Position numbers and translations under genes: made by a program | The notes under the pieces: generated by a model | What the model saw: only the letters and a program-made list of their open reading frames with translations | What the model was told of the DNA's origin: nothing | The model's database searches: none | From: Hermatobates lingyangjiaoensis | Lineage: Eukaryota; Arthropoda; Insecta; Hemiptera; Hermatobatidae | Reading direction: 5' to 3' | DNA length: 64,000 nucleotides | Assembly: GCA_026182355.1 (NCBI GenBank) | Contig: JAPFBL010000002.1 | Coordinates: forward strand, 372,001 to 436,000 | Part shown: positions 53,483 to 64,000 of the stretch, piece after piece | How positions within the stretch are numbered: the stretch's first letter is position 1 | How the letters are laid out: every line of letters starts with the position of its first letter

Positions 53483-55879
53483 GTGGTTGTCTAGAGAAAA
53501 TGTTTAAATCAATCTATATTTTGCTCTGTTTAGCTTAACTAATTGTCGGATTTATATCCTTCGTGTCATTATTTAAGTCATAAGAAGGTCATTATTTGGG
53601 TAATAGTGGAGCAAGGGAAAGGTACTTATTCATTTTTTATGACACTTCGGCTACCATGTGCAAGATACTTCTCAAAAGATGTTACAAACTTTAATTTATT
53701 ATTTGATATCCTTGAATTTATTACTTACGATTTGTCATCCTACGAATGTTTCATGAACTTACAATATTAGATGAGTAATATTCCATTAAAAATGTTAGTT
53801 CTCAATGGTAGATCTCTACGGTATTTACTATTCTACACTTTATAAGCTGTATTTTATAGAATCAATGTGGGTAGAAGCTGTTGTGGACTTTCCAGAATTT
53901 TATTTTTCCATCCTTAGTTTTTTTTGCTGACGGTTTGCTTTTTTTTTGCCATTTCCTATCTGATCTAAAATTTATATCGCGCTTGGTGGACTGACATCGT
54001 TTCGTTTTTTATTCTCAGTTAGACTCAATTCAGTTAGTTCTTGTATCCACCACCAGTTAGTTTTTTCTATGGTTCCTCCGTTGACTGAGAATGTCAATTT
54101 ATAGGTACAGTACAGTTTTTATAAACTGTTATCGCTTTAGAGATATCTTCTGTCAAAGTTTTGGCATCCTTGTAGATAAATACTTCAATTATTTGTCAAG
54201 TTTTCAAGTTTTATCGAGGCTTGGGATATCTTACTCTTCGATAAAGGTAATTTATAATCACTAATATTTGCTTTAATGACGGAAACACAAATCCAACCCG
54301 GTTTACACCTAAAAACTCTCTCCGTGAAAACGATTTAAGCCAATAGCATGTGGAATTATTCCAAAGAATGAATTCTTTGGACAGTGATATTATATCTTTC
54401 ATTACTTCAAGTAAACAGTTTGGTTAAATAACGCAGAACAATCATAAATATGGATCATATACAAATATAATTGCAATTAACCACTTGGTGGAAATTAATG
54501 AAACTAAAAGCCACAAGAAAAGTATTAATGAAAGCTTGCACACTATATCATGAGAGAGCAACTTAGTGAGAGAGAATATTTTTCTTGTTTTTGATTTTCT
54601 TTTGCGGCTTTTTTTCATATGTATGAATTGTACAGTTATAAATTTGACAAGTATACTACAAGTATAGTATGACATATTGTACGTTTTCCTTCTTCACATA
54701 CACATGCTCATTGTGTTAATTGGTTATAAAGCATAACGACATGAAAAAAGGTTCAAATTGTTTCGGATTGAAATGTTTTAGCGTCCCTGGTCCGATTTAT
54801 GTTGTTGCTTGCCCTAGTGCGGCATGGTTGATATTGACACATGATGGACTTACATAGTTCTTGTTGTGGATTTAAACTTATGTATCTGAGTAATATTGAA
54901 GCATATTTTAAATGCTTTAAAAAAGGTTACCCGGTCTCGTGATCTAATATAATTTAATATGAAAATCACATAATAAAAATTTCATAAGTTCAGAATGGTG
55001 CTTTGAAGAAGCATTACACTATTAAGAACAACTATTATCTCCTACCGGTAAAACTAATAAAATGAAAAATACACATATGACATATGGTTATATAAACATT
55101 TAAAGTAAATAAAACTTGCCATATGAAGCCATGTAAGCATTTACTTATAGTAAAGTTGTGTGCAGGCCACTCTAGATTCATTCAAATGGTTATAGTACCC
55201 TGATTTTCAACATTTCTTAAAACACTCTCATTGCCTCAGCATAGTAAACTTTGGTTTTTTGTTTATGTAATGATAAATGATATTTTAAACTTAAAACACT
55301 TAATGGCAGTTGGTTTATATATAGTATTTACTCACTTTACGAAGTTTATAGGCAGTATTTTTGCAAAAACAATGCTTATAAAATTATTCTTAAACGTGGC
55401 TCTCTTGATAAAATACATACAGTGATCAAAACGCGTGATTTTCATAACGAATCTTCATTATTTGGAGACTATCAGCTATTTAAAAATACAGTATATAGTA
55501 GTTTATAACATCTACTGTAATCAAGTATACTTCAGTATTCCTACGAATTAACAAGTACAAATTTTAAGCTAAATCTGTACAGGATAAGTACTATAATATT
55601 TTTAGTTTTGCTACTCGAAATAATTATCTGCTATATGTGAATTAAATTTAAAATGTGATTAATTGATGGGTAGACATTTTTAGGTCACCCTCAAAATAAG
55701 GCAATTTTTTTCTTTATTTTTTTATTTTAGTATAATTTTATAATTGTATGACATAATGTCATAAATTCAACGTCCATAAAAAAACTACACTAAGTTCAGA
55801 AGTACACTTATTAATCTTAAGAACAGTCTCTGAATTATGATATGATTTATGACTAATAGTGGACAAGCAGGATAACAAA
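53483..55879. other. AT-rich sequence, no gene seen
   Basis: Contains a repeat R3 tail fragment near 55150. No other motif recognised. Confidence 0.4.
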
Positions 55880-56010
55880 TATATTTGTGTGCTGTCTGTA
55901 TGGACGCCTACCTCCGCGAGGTTCACCTTGGACACACCGTGCATGCTTTGGAGTTGCGATTTTTGTCGCAAACCTTGGTGCTTCTGTGGCGTGGTAAGGT
56001 TCCATGTAAA
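55880..56010. other. GC-richer, exon-like segment of uncertain strand
   Basis: Both strands are open. The minus strand has a CAG acceptor-like end near 55985 and reads LRQKSQLQSMHGVSKVNLAE before a GTAGGC donor-like site. The plus strand reads DAYLREVHLGHTVHALELRF with a GGTAAGG near 55990. I cannot choose between them. Confidence 0.3.
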
Positions 56011-57539
56011 AAACCAGCGATTTGCTCTGCTTTGTTTTTACAAACTGACTAATATTCCAAAATCAACAAGAAGCTAAAATAGAGGACATGTAATTTCAAG
56101 TATGTTAGTAATAAATATGACAAATGAATAAATTCATTCCACTACAACCTCTACAGTGAAACTAAAGCCTCTTGCAATGAGCACGGATAGTTCGCTATGA
56201 AATCGATTGAGTTACACTCTGAAGAAGATGCCCACTCCTCAACTTCATTCAAGTGTCTCCTATTACTTCTCCAAATGCAATTATCTCATTTACTGGTATA
56301 TAATTAGAATTTATGGTTAAGTTTTCAGACATAGACTAGTCTGTAACCGTCATCTAAAAAACCCAATGGCTGTAGAATGATCTTTTTTTTTTAAAAAAAA
56401 AGTACTGCTTTCAGTAAAGAATGAGTGAAATACAAAAGTGTAAGTAATATTATAACACTATGCAATGTATTCATTGGATAAAACTACATTAAATGAAGTT
56501 GGAATATCCTAAAATGGTAATAGAAAGACCGACAGACTAAGTGTATTGCATGAATTATTCATCAAGAGTTATGAAAGCAGGAAAGTCATAAAGTAATTCT
56601 AAAAAAGGGAATAGTTTTTGTAGCAAAGTTTAATTTAATTTATTCAAAACTAAAACCAGCAAAGTTTACGACTAAGTACTGGTTTTAAGTTTAATTTAAA
56701 TTACTTGAAAATTATTTCTTAGACAGTGAACTTTCACATTTTTGAAACTCTATCAACAATCTTAAACTTGTATCAAATAGAATCTGGTTTTTAAATGAAA
56801 CAAATTTCACTAGTACATAATATCATCATAAATTGCAATTAGTATAACGAATAATGGTATTCGTATTAATAATTCTAAAGTACAATATTACTTCCGATGC
56901 TACGTTGTCCTATAGGAATTGTTTTAATGGTGAATTAACAAAACGTCCTCATTTTTAAAATATATGTGAAATACTACTCTTACTTCGCAACAAACATATA
57001 AAATTGAAAAACTATATTCTTGCATTTGATGTTGCATAATAGTTGCATTAATAGTAAAATTATTAATTATCACAGACAGAATTTTGTGATAATTTGCAAA
57101 ATAAAGTTTGGAAATAAAATATAAACATTTTGAATTATAAGTGATTCTGAAAACAATTTTGCCCAATTATAGATCAGACGCTTTCTCAGTTATAATGGAA
57201 TTATACCATTAAATAACTTTCTTTTTTTTTTTTTTTTAGTAGATGAGCTAAATACATTTCTAACTTACAAGAAGAAAAATGAATGTTGCTGTAGATTTTA
57301 TGCCTTCAGAAATGTTTTCTAACGCTGCATGACTAAACGCAGAAAGTTTACTGTTACAAAAATATTGTGTCTTTGAACTTATACTCGAAATTGTTGAAAA
57401 ATGGGAAAAGGAGAAAAGGTTAGATATAAACTCATTTAAAATGGTCCTTATTCCGTTATCAAGGACAAATAAAATAGGTGTTAAAGATCCTTTCATTAAA
57501 AATACTAACGTAAAACTGTTGAACTATGGAACCACCTAA
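56011..57539. other. AT-rich sequence, no feature seen
   Basis: Nothing recognised. Confidence 0.4.
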
Positions 57540-58480
57540 AGTCAATATTGGTAAAAGACTAAACTGGAAAAGTCATATAAAACATACTTCGGGTAAGGCC
57601 AAAGACGGAATGTTTTGCTGTAAAAGATCCTTTACTAGAACATAGAATCTTAACCACACATTTGCGCTTTTGCTCTACGCTACAGTAGAACTATCAATGC
57701 CTTCTTATTCGTCGGTAGTATGGTATCAATAGGACGATGAAAAAAGTAACTAAGGTGGTCTTAATAAACAATGAAGACAAGTCTGCCAAGGGAAGCAATG
57801 ACCACCTTCCTACATCCAACATATAATCTAAAAACAAACTTCACACTTTAAATATTCTTATCATAAAAGAGTCTACAGAGAAAATTTGGAAAAGAAAATA
57901 ACTCTATGAGATATAAAGTGTTCAAAAATTAAATAAAAGCAAATATTAATTAATAGATTGGCCCTTAAGTTGCCAGACATAATGATTCACAAAGGAAATT
58001 TTAAAGTGGGCTTATAGGTGTTCATGAATATTTAACTGAGTTGGAATCATTCCGATTTTGAAATGGATGTTCTGCCTGATGTAATCGGGTGTCAAAAATT
58101 AACAAAATCTCATCGGGTATTTAAATATCTATAGTTGTGGTGGGAGTAACCACGATTTCAAGGTCGAGGTACTTGTGATAAAGAATCATACTTGAACAAT
58201 CCAAAAAATAAAAAAGTAATACCACTTAGCTGAGGATGACGTTTTATCAGACCATCAAGACAAACTGAGGGCTTTGAAATCCATAATTATATTAAAATTA
58301 GTTAAATAAATAAATAAATGGCTGATCTATCATGAGAATCTGGCTAGGAAAAAATGTACTTTCACATGGATACCTGAACACATTGGAATACAGGGAACGA
58401 GCCATACGAACCTTATACAGCGAGAGGCTTCATACGCAACACCTACTAGCTTCCTCAAGGAATACAAGTAAGTAATGGAT
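57540..58480 (+). pseudogene. Non-LTR retrotransposon fossil: RT C-terminus and RNase H
   Basis: 57540-57735 reads RLNWKSHIKHTSGKAK, CCKRSF, LLLYATVELSMPSYSSVVWY and a KVTKVVL piece. This is the region downstream of the RT active site in jockey/I/R1-type LINEs (LNWKSHI...KAK, YTAVVRP..TYGSVVWW). 58350-58475 reads FTWIPEHIGIQGTSHTNLIQ and REASYATPTSF, which fits the RNase H end (W.PGH.GI.GNE.AD..A). Between them the frame is broken. Elements with an RNase H domain belong to the I/R1-like group. Dead copy. Confidence 0.75.
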
Positions 58481-61400
58481 AGCAAGGAAGCAAAAAAAAG
58501 TTGACTAAAACAAATAGGTCTAATTCAGTCTAATCATCTCTATATAGACAAAAATTTGTAAGCTTATTAATTTATTGAATAATATATCTTCAAATGAATG
58601 ATATAGAAATATAAGTAGGCTGTTTAAGTGGTCGTTGTCCTCTTATCAATTACGTCTTACTTGCAATTGACGTACTTGCAATAACGTCATACAAACAAAG
58701 CAGATTTTGTCTAGAAGAGGCAAAAAGCTTTGAATAAATTGTGTTGGATGCAAGGCCATCGATTTTAAAGGGTTTCAATTTTGTTTATAGCAATGCTTAA
58801 AAACCAATTTATGTGTTAGATAATTCTCTAAAGAAAATTATGTGTTGATTAAAGAACTTAAAATCTAATGTTGATTATAGAAATGACGCAAATAGAAGTG
58901 CAATAGGACAGTTATGGCTGTAGTAAGTACAGGTTATTTGAGACCAAGGCCCTGATAGTGATAATAATATTTACATGTCGGATTTTTTTACACCGATTTC
59001 AGTTTGTTAACTTAAAAAAACGGATATGCCCACATTAAAACAATCCAATGATTAAACTGTTTAGTATTAAGTTTAATTTAATAGATATGAGTTTGATCAC
59101 AGTTTACCAGAATGTTTGATATTACATCTGTATGGTAGTCAAATTAAATAAAAGTAAAACTCAATTGATTGTCAACGAATTCGATATTATGCTCTGTTAT
59201 AGTAAATTTGAGTTCAGGCCACTCTAGACTTTTGGTTTTTGAGTTGTTTCTATAAATTATAATAGAAAAATTACTACTGCATAACACAATTTTACGTAGC
59301 ATGCCCTTTTTTTGTAAACCCTGTCCATATTGTTATGAGATGGTTTTCTGGATAACCTAAAGGGAATGTTTGAGAAAACTGTTTGCTTTTGAAGTGAAAG
59401 TCTCTATTTAAAGCACTAAACTGAGAGATTTGATTGCAGCTGTGAAGTTATTTGCAAACAATTCATTAATTAACTCAATTAATTATTCTTAGGAATAGTT
59501 TGGGACGTTAAAGTATGGGATATTTTACTGGAAGTGCCGTGTTCATCAAACGCCCTAACGACGTCTCGGCTATCTATCGTCTCATCTCTATTACCATATC
59601 ATTTGCATAAGCTCAGTCTCATTCCGCTAAATCTTATATAATCTCAAATTTACCTTCTTCCCAAACATAAAAGTTTGTTTGATCTTTATTTTTTATTTTT
59701 TTTTTACATCTTCTGTGTAATACGAGTTCAAGGTCCTTGCTAAACCTGTCCTTAACAAACGCAAACTAATTTCGATATATAAATGTCATTTTGAGGAAAT
59801 TTCCGTGACACTTTGAAAGTAAAATATACTTAAAAGAAACACCCATCACTCTTAGTAAGGACTAGAAACGGTCTTGTATACCTTCATGGGATCAGTACTG
59901 TTACCTCGGAGATGTTTTAACAAGTCAAATTCCGTGTGCTCATGATAGCTTCTGATGAAGCCAGTTAATTGAGCTATTAAATTGTCAAATTGAGAGCCCC
60001 AAGTTATCATAAACTTATCAGTTCCTGAATTCCTTAATTGTTACTTTCATTTATGCTTTATACGGGATACAATATTTGTTTCGACTGGACACATTTTTCA
60101 GTTAATTTATCATTTTTCAAATAAGTTTTTATGTATTGCTAAAGGATTTTACAACAAAGTGTTTATTGGTAGAACAAATAAACATTGAACTCGAGGAAGT
60201 ATCAGCATTTAATTGTCAATCTAATAATTCCGCTTGGTTTTCAACATACTCGTATAGTTTACAAGATTACTTTTTTTGTCTATTTATCATATTTACGTAA
60301 ATATATTTTTATTTTAATCACATCTCAGACTGAACCTTCTGATGCATAACGATTTTATAGTATGGAGTATAATCTGCTCTGTCACGGATATCTCCTGTGA
60401 GAAACCGACTTTCTGAATGTCATATGCAAAATAAGATGATAATGCTTCTGTACTCCATCCTATTACGCCAAGGGTGAAGAGAAATATCCTCAGTATTTCA
60501 TCATGGACTTGAAATGCGTTTAACTGATACATACAAAATTAGTTTTCTTACAGCAAAACTGATTTTAAACCATAGTATTTTTTTTTTTTAAAAATGAGAT
60601 TGAATAAATCGGATGAAAATGTACACGTTTGGTTATAGTCAATTTTGTAACTTTTTTACTCATTTGGATTATTTTATTTTTCTTTTTTTCAAGCAACAAT
60701 ACTGTGGTATCTTATGTAAATATTTTAAATGTATTGTGATCTTAATGAGAAGGGAAACGTAATATGTATTTTGTTTATATACTATGAAGTGGTTTCTTAC
60801 TGTTCAGCTTAAAAAAGGCAATACAGTCCTTCTTACAAAAATTGAGTTTTGTACGGTTTCATAATTCCCCGTCTAAAAGGGTAGGTAATAGCGCCTTTTT
60901 ACACTTATTAGACACAAATATACCTCACACACTCAGAAAATAACAATTAAAGGCCAGAAATGATACACAGAACCTAAACACATGTGAATCCATCAAAACT
61001 TCAAACATTCTACTAAAATAATTGTTATTTATATGCGTTCAATTCAATATAGCACTTGCATCTAATAAAATTATTTTCTCTACAGACAGTGTTAGCATGG
61101 ATTGCAAATAGGAAACAATTTCACCTTGAACTCAAAAATATGTTTACATAACATTCTAAATGCACATTTCTTTACATATACTTTACATATAAATGCTTCT
61201 CCCAAAAGAGTAAAATTTCTGAAAACATCGTGAAGTAAAACTACTGAAAAATACATTTCTGGAAGTTGAACAAAATAAGGAAAAGCTGTTTGTTCATTCA
61301 ACAACGCTAAATTATGCCCACCTCTATCCATGAAATTTATAAGTGTAAGTAAAAAACTCAATAAAATATGGAAAATGGAAATAAATATCATTTACAATAA

Positions 61401-62199
61401 TTTGGATATATCAATATTAAGATTATTAAAAAATAATGTACATAATATAGTTTCAGTTATGTGAACAAAGTTGACCACCTATAAAATATAATCCTGTAGT
61501 TTTTATAGGTAAAATAAAAAAAGTAAAACAATATGTAAAATGGAATTATTTACCTATAACTTTTTGAGGTTTGTTTGAATTCAACCATGACAACTAGTAA
61601 TCACTTGTCAGACTGATCGCTCTCAGCGCAATGGCTTCCTTATCGCATCCTGCCAGCAGTCGAAACACCACGATACTCCAACACAGAATCGAATACAGAT
61701 TGCTCTCCCAAGAGCATTCCCTAGCATAAGTCGTTGTACTAAAATGGTGTACGTAAGATTAGGATATTTAAGTAACATGTTCAGCATCAATGAAAAATTT
61801 TATACGGGAGTAAGTTTTTATTTTTAACATTTTGATAGTATAACGACCTCATTACTGTGATCAAAATGTTTATATTCTGATAAAAAAAATATTATTGCAA
61901 CGTGTAAGCATTTTACTTGGATATACATAGTCAACATCCAGCTGATATGCTAGCCTTCCAATAAGACATAAGTTATGTGTATACGTTAATTGCTGATCAA
62001 ATTGTAGGAGTTAATATAAATATACATATAAGGACAATTTGTTGACGGTTACAGCCAAAATTTAAAAAAAAATCAGTTATGGTTAATGTCATTTTTTTAA
62101 ATATGAAATCAAATAGTTTAAATGTTTGATTTCAATATATTCAATGAGAAATATTAAAATAAACTTAATGTAATGCAATTAATAAGGGTTTCTGTGTCC
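58481..62199. other. AT-rich sequence, no gene seen
   Basis: Holds a repeat R3 tail near 59200. ORFs at 60314-60532 and 61092-61391 (minus) have ordinary protein-like composition but no motif I know. A GC-richer patch at 61590-61735 is unassigned. Confidence 0.4.
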
Positions 62200-62640
62200 T
62201 TGCCTGAAATGATCTGTTCAGAGACCAATCCCCGTTTGGAAGGGTTCTACTTCTTGTCGGAGTGGTAGAGTCCCTTATTCCCGCGTGCCTACACGTCGCC
62301 CTCCTCTCCACGAGAGCCGGCACAGGTTACGCTGATTGCGTAGACTGGCTGATAGGTGGAAGGTTCATTGGTTACTGACCTCACCTGTAGTCAAGGCTCA
62401 GTAGGACTTATGTCTGGAGTTCCACCCGAGATCTCTTATTACATGTACATTTTTAATACCACAGTGGTTAGAAAATATAATATCGTCATAACCACGATGG
62501 TGGTGAAGCCTACGTGGGATGTCTTTGACGTCCTCAGACTTATTCACCTCTTGCTTGAATAAATTAAAGGTCCGGTGAGCATTGAACCCCGGACTACCAG
62601 CCCAGAGGCGAGTACATGAACCACTGAACTAACTTGGCTA
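62200..62640 (-). mobile_element. tRNA-derived SINE, about 440 bp
   Basis: The minus-strand head (62570-62638) has an A box TTAGTTCAGTGG (revcomp of 62621-62632) and a B box GGTTCAATGC (revcomp of 62579-62588). The GC-richer body extends to about 62200. It differs in body from the two other SINEs, so it is a second family. Not a functional tRNA. Confidence 0.75.
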
Positions 62641-64000
62641 ATATTGAATTTACAAAAGCCAATAATTGAAATGTAACAAAAGCATGTACTATTATATTTA
62701 CTGTAATATCAGGTATAATTAAGGATACAGAAATATTTCTGGATTAATTCAATTTGTGTAAAGAAAACTTTTTAGCATAAATATAATAATTAATTAAGTT
62801 GATTAGCGTCAATGTTACCTATAGTTGTTTTTTTACACGATAAAATAATTGGCACAACAAAAAAGGTAGTGTGAAAAACTTTAGATAAACATCATCGTTT
62901 CTGCAAAAGTATTTTTTAGCTTAATTATGAAATAATCGAAGTAGATTGTAATGAGGATAAATAAATTAATGCATCTTTTATATCTTGGAGAAACAGAGTC
63001 ATCTTTTATGGCCTTGAAATTTACAATTGAGTTGTAACTAGACATGGAAGGGTATTATTAGAAAAAAGAATTTATATAAAAACGCAAATCCCATTCAATA
63101 TTTTAGAACAGTACTGTTAATAAAGCTTCAGTTTCAGTTAGTAAATTTACTTAATTAATTAACTTAATTTATATACTTAACTTCAAAAAATAAAAGTTTG
63201 TTATTTAACACAAAAATAAAGTAATCTATGATAAAATACTTTCTTACAATTTATTGGTGGAAAAATGAAGGTAAATTAATCATAATCATATTTATGATTC
63301 AAAATGAATGATTTATGATTCAAATATGAAGGAAATAAATGAAATATGTCTCGAGTGGCCTACAAGCAACTTTACTTTTAGTAAACATAATATCAAACTC
63401 ATTGATAATCAATTGCATATTCGTTTTATTTCTATGTATGTTTGTGTAGATGTAACAGCAATTTCTCTGGTAAAGCATGATCAAATTTATAGATAAATGT
63501 AATTATTACCAATTTTATTGTAGTAATATCTTGAAATCATAAGTAAGTTATGAACAACTTGAATCATTGATCTAGAACAATCTGATATGTTGCTGTTATT
63601 ATTAAAATTATACTTTAACCAATGTGTGTTGTTGGCTTTTCCAATTTGGTCTTTCATCTAATTAGACTCCGAGTTATTTGAGTACCTTGAAAAGTTCCAG
63701 TTTAGTATTTTCAATAAACAGTTTATTGAGACGTACTTTCTTCTTCATGAGATATACTCGTACCTCCAGCTCTATGTTTTATCATGATCTAAATTATTCA
63801 TCAAGACTTTTCCATTTATTCATCTTTCACTAATTTGGAGAGTACCTCATAATCCCAAAGACAGTTTGTCAATAATTTCCCTGCCTATAAGACTTAGGCC
63901 ATCTGTTTATCCTTGAGTAGCGACAACGACTACAACTACTAGTAGGGTAGAGGTGGGCCACATACATTGGTCTTTTCAATCCGGTCCACTGGTTCTTCAA
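62641..64000. other. AT-rich sequence, no feature seen
   Basis: Nothing recognised to the window end. Confidence 0.4.

Noticed and set aside
61092..61391. 99-residue minus-strand ORF as a transposase piece
   Set aside because: Protein-like composition, but no catalytic or BED-type motif could be identified.
62570..62638. tRNA gene on the minus strand
   Set aside because: Promoter boxes are good, but the sequence continues into a long SINE body and lacks a clean acceptor stem.

Overview
The window is AT-rich non-coding DNA from the nuclear genome of an animal, most likely an invertebrate. Three things point that way: the gene density is near zero, there are many (TA)n, (AC)n and (TC)n microsatellites and tRNA-derived SINEs, and there are relics of metazoan-type retroelements and a Helitron. 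The species cannot be fixed from sequence alone. Only one or two short stretches look like host coding exons; the best is a putative terminal exon at 51,046-51,213 on the minus strand that ends in a hydrophobic segment.

The dominant theme is Penelope-like elements (PLEs) and their hammerhead ribozymes (HHRs). I count about 40 HHR or HHR-derived motifs, which I sort into ten sequence families plus one non-canonical family (A to K, names local to this annotation). Most sit in units bounded by (TA)n tracts, and most units are inverted pairs: a minus-strand copy followed at once by a plus-strand copy. Each canonical family keeps the same plan: a CUGANGA box, one extra nucleotide, a stem II of variable sequence, GAAA, and a stem III made only of a short palindrome (ACGU, ACAUGU, ACCGGU, AGAUCU, AUAU or AAUU) followed by H17. 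Palindromic stem III strands suit ribozymes that work as dimers. Stem II covaries between copies. PLE coding relics lie next to several families and identify their owners: family F at 30.3-32.2 kb (reverse transcriptase plus GIY-YIG endonuclease, 5'-truncated, one frameshift), family A at 40.7-41.7 kb and 37.8-38.3 kb, family D at 17.8-18.35 kb, and PLE N-terminal pieces at 27.9-28.3, 29.85-30.27, 43.2-43.4 and 49.4-49.7 kb.

Layout. 0-10 kb: F, H, C and A units, a non-LTR reverse-transcriptase fossil (4.3-5.0 kb) and dispersed repeats. 10.2-10.9 kb: Helitron helicase fossil. 14-22 kb: A, D, J and G units and a SINE. 24.6-26.1 kb: inverted repeat pair. 27.7-32.2 kb: a dense stack of TA-separated PLE units with the best preserved ribozymes and the longest ORF. 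37-45.3 kb: a second stack (B, H, A, G and PLE-A). 45.3-47.0 kb: direct repeat pair and a mariner-like MITE. 49-50.6 kb: a third stack. 51.0-51.2 kb: possible host exon. 57.5-58.5 kb: non-LTR retrotransposon fossil. 62.2-62.6 kb: tRNA-derived SINE. The rest is AT-rich sequence in which I see nothing.

How the parts work together (inference): the ribozymes would process PLE RNA, the reverse transcriptase/endonuclease would insert it, and the (TA)n tracts appear to be preferred landing or junction sites. Palindromic arms that are nearly identical (29.6-30.3 kb, 37.6-37.8 kb) suggest recent insertion.
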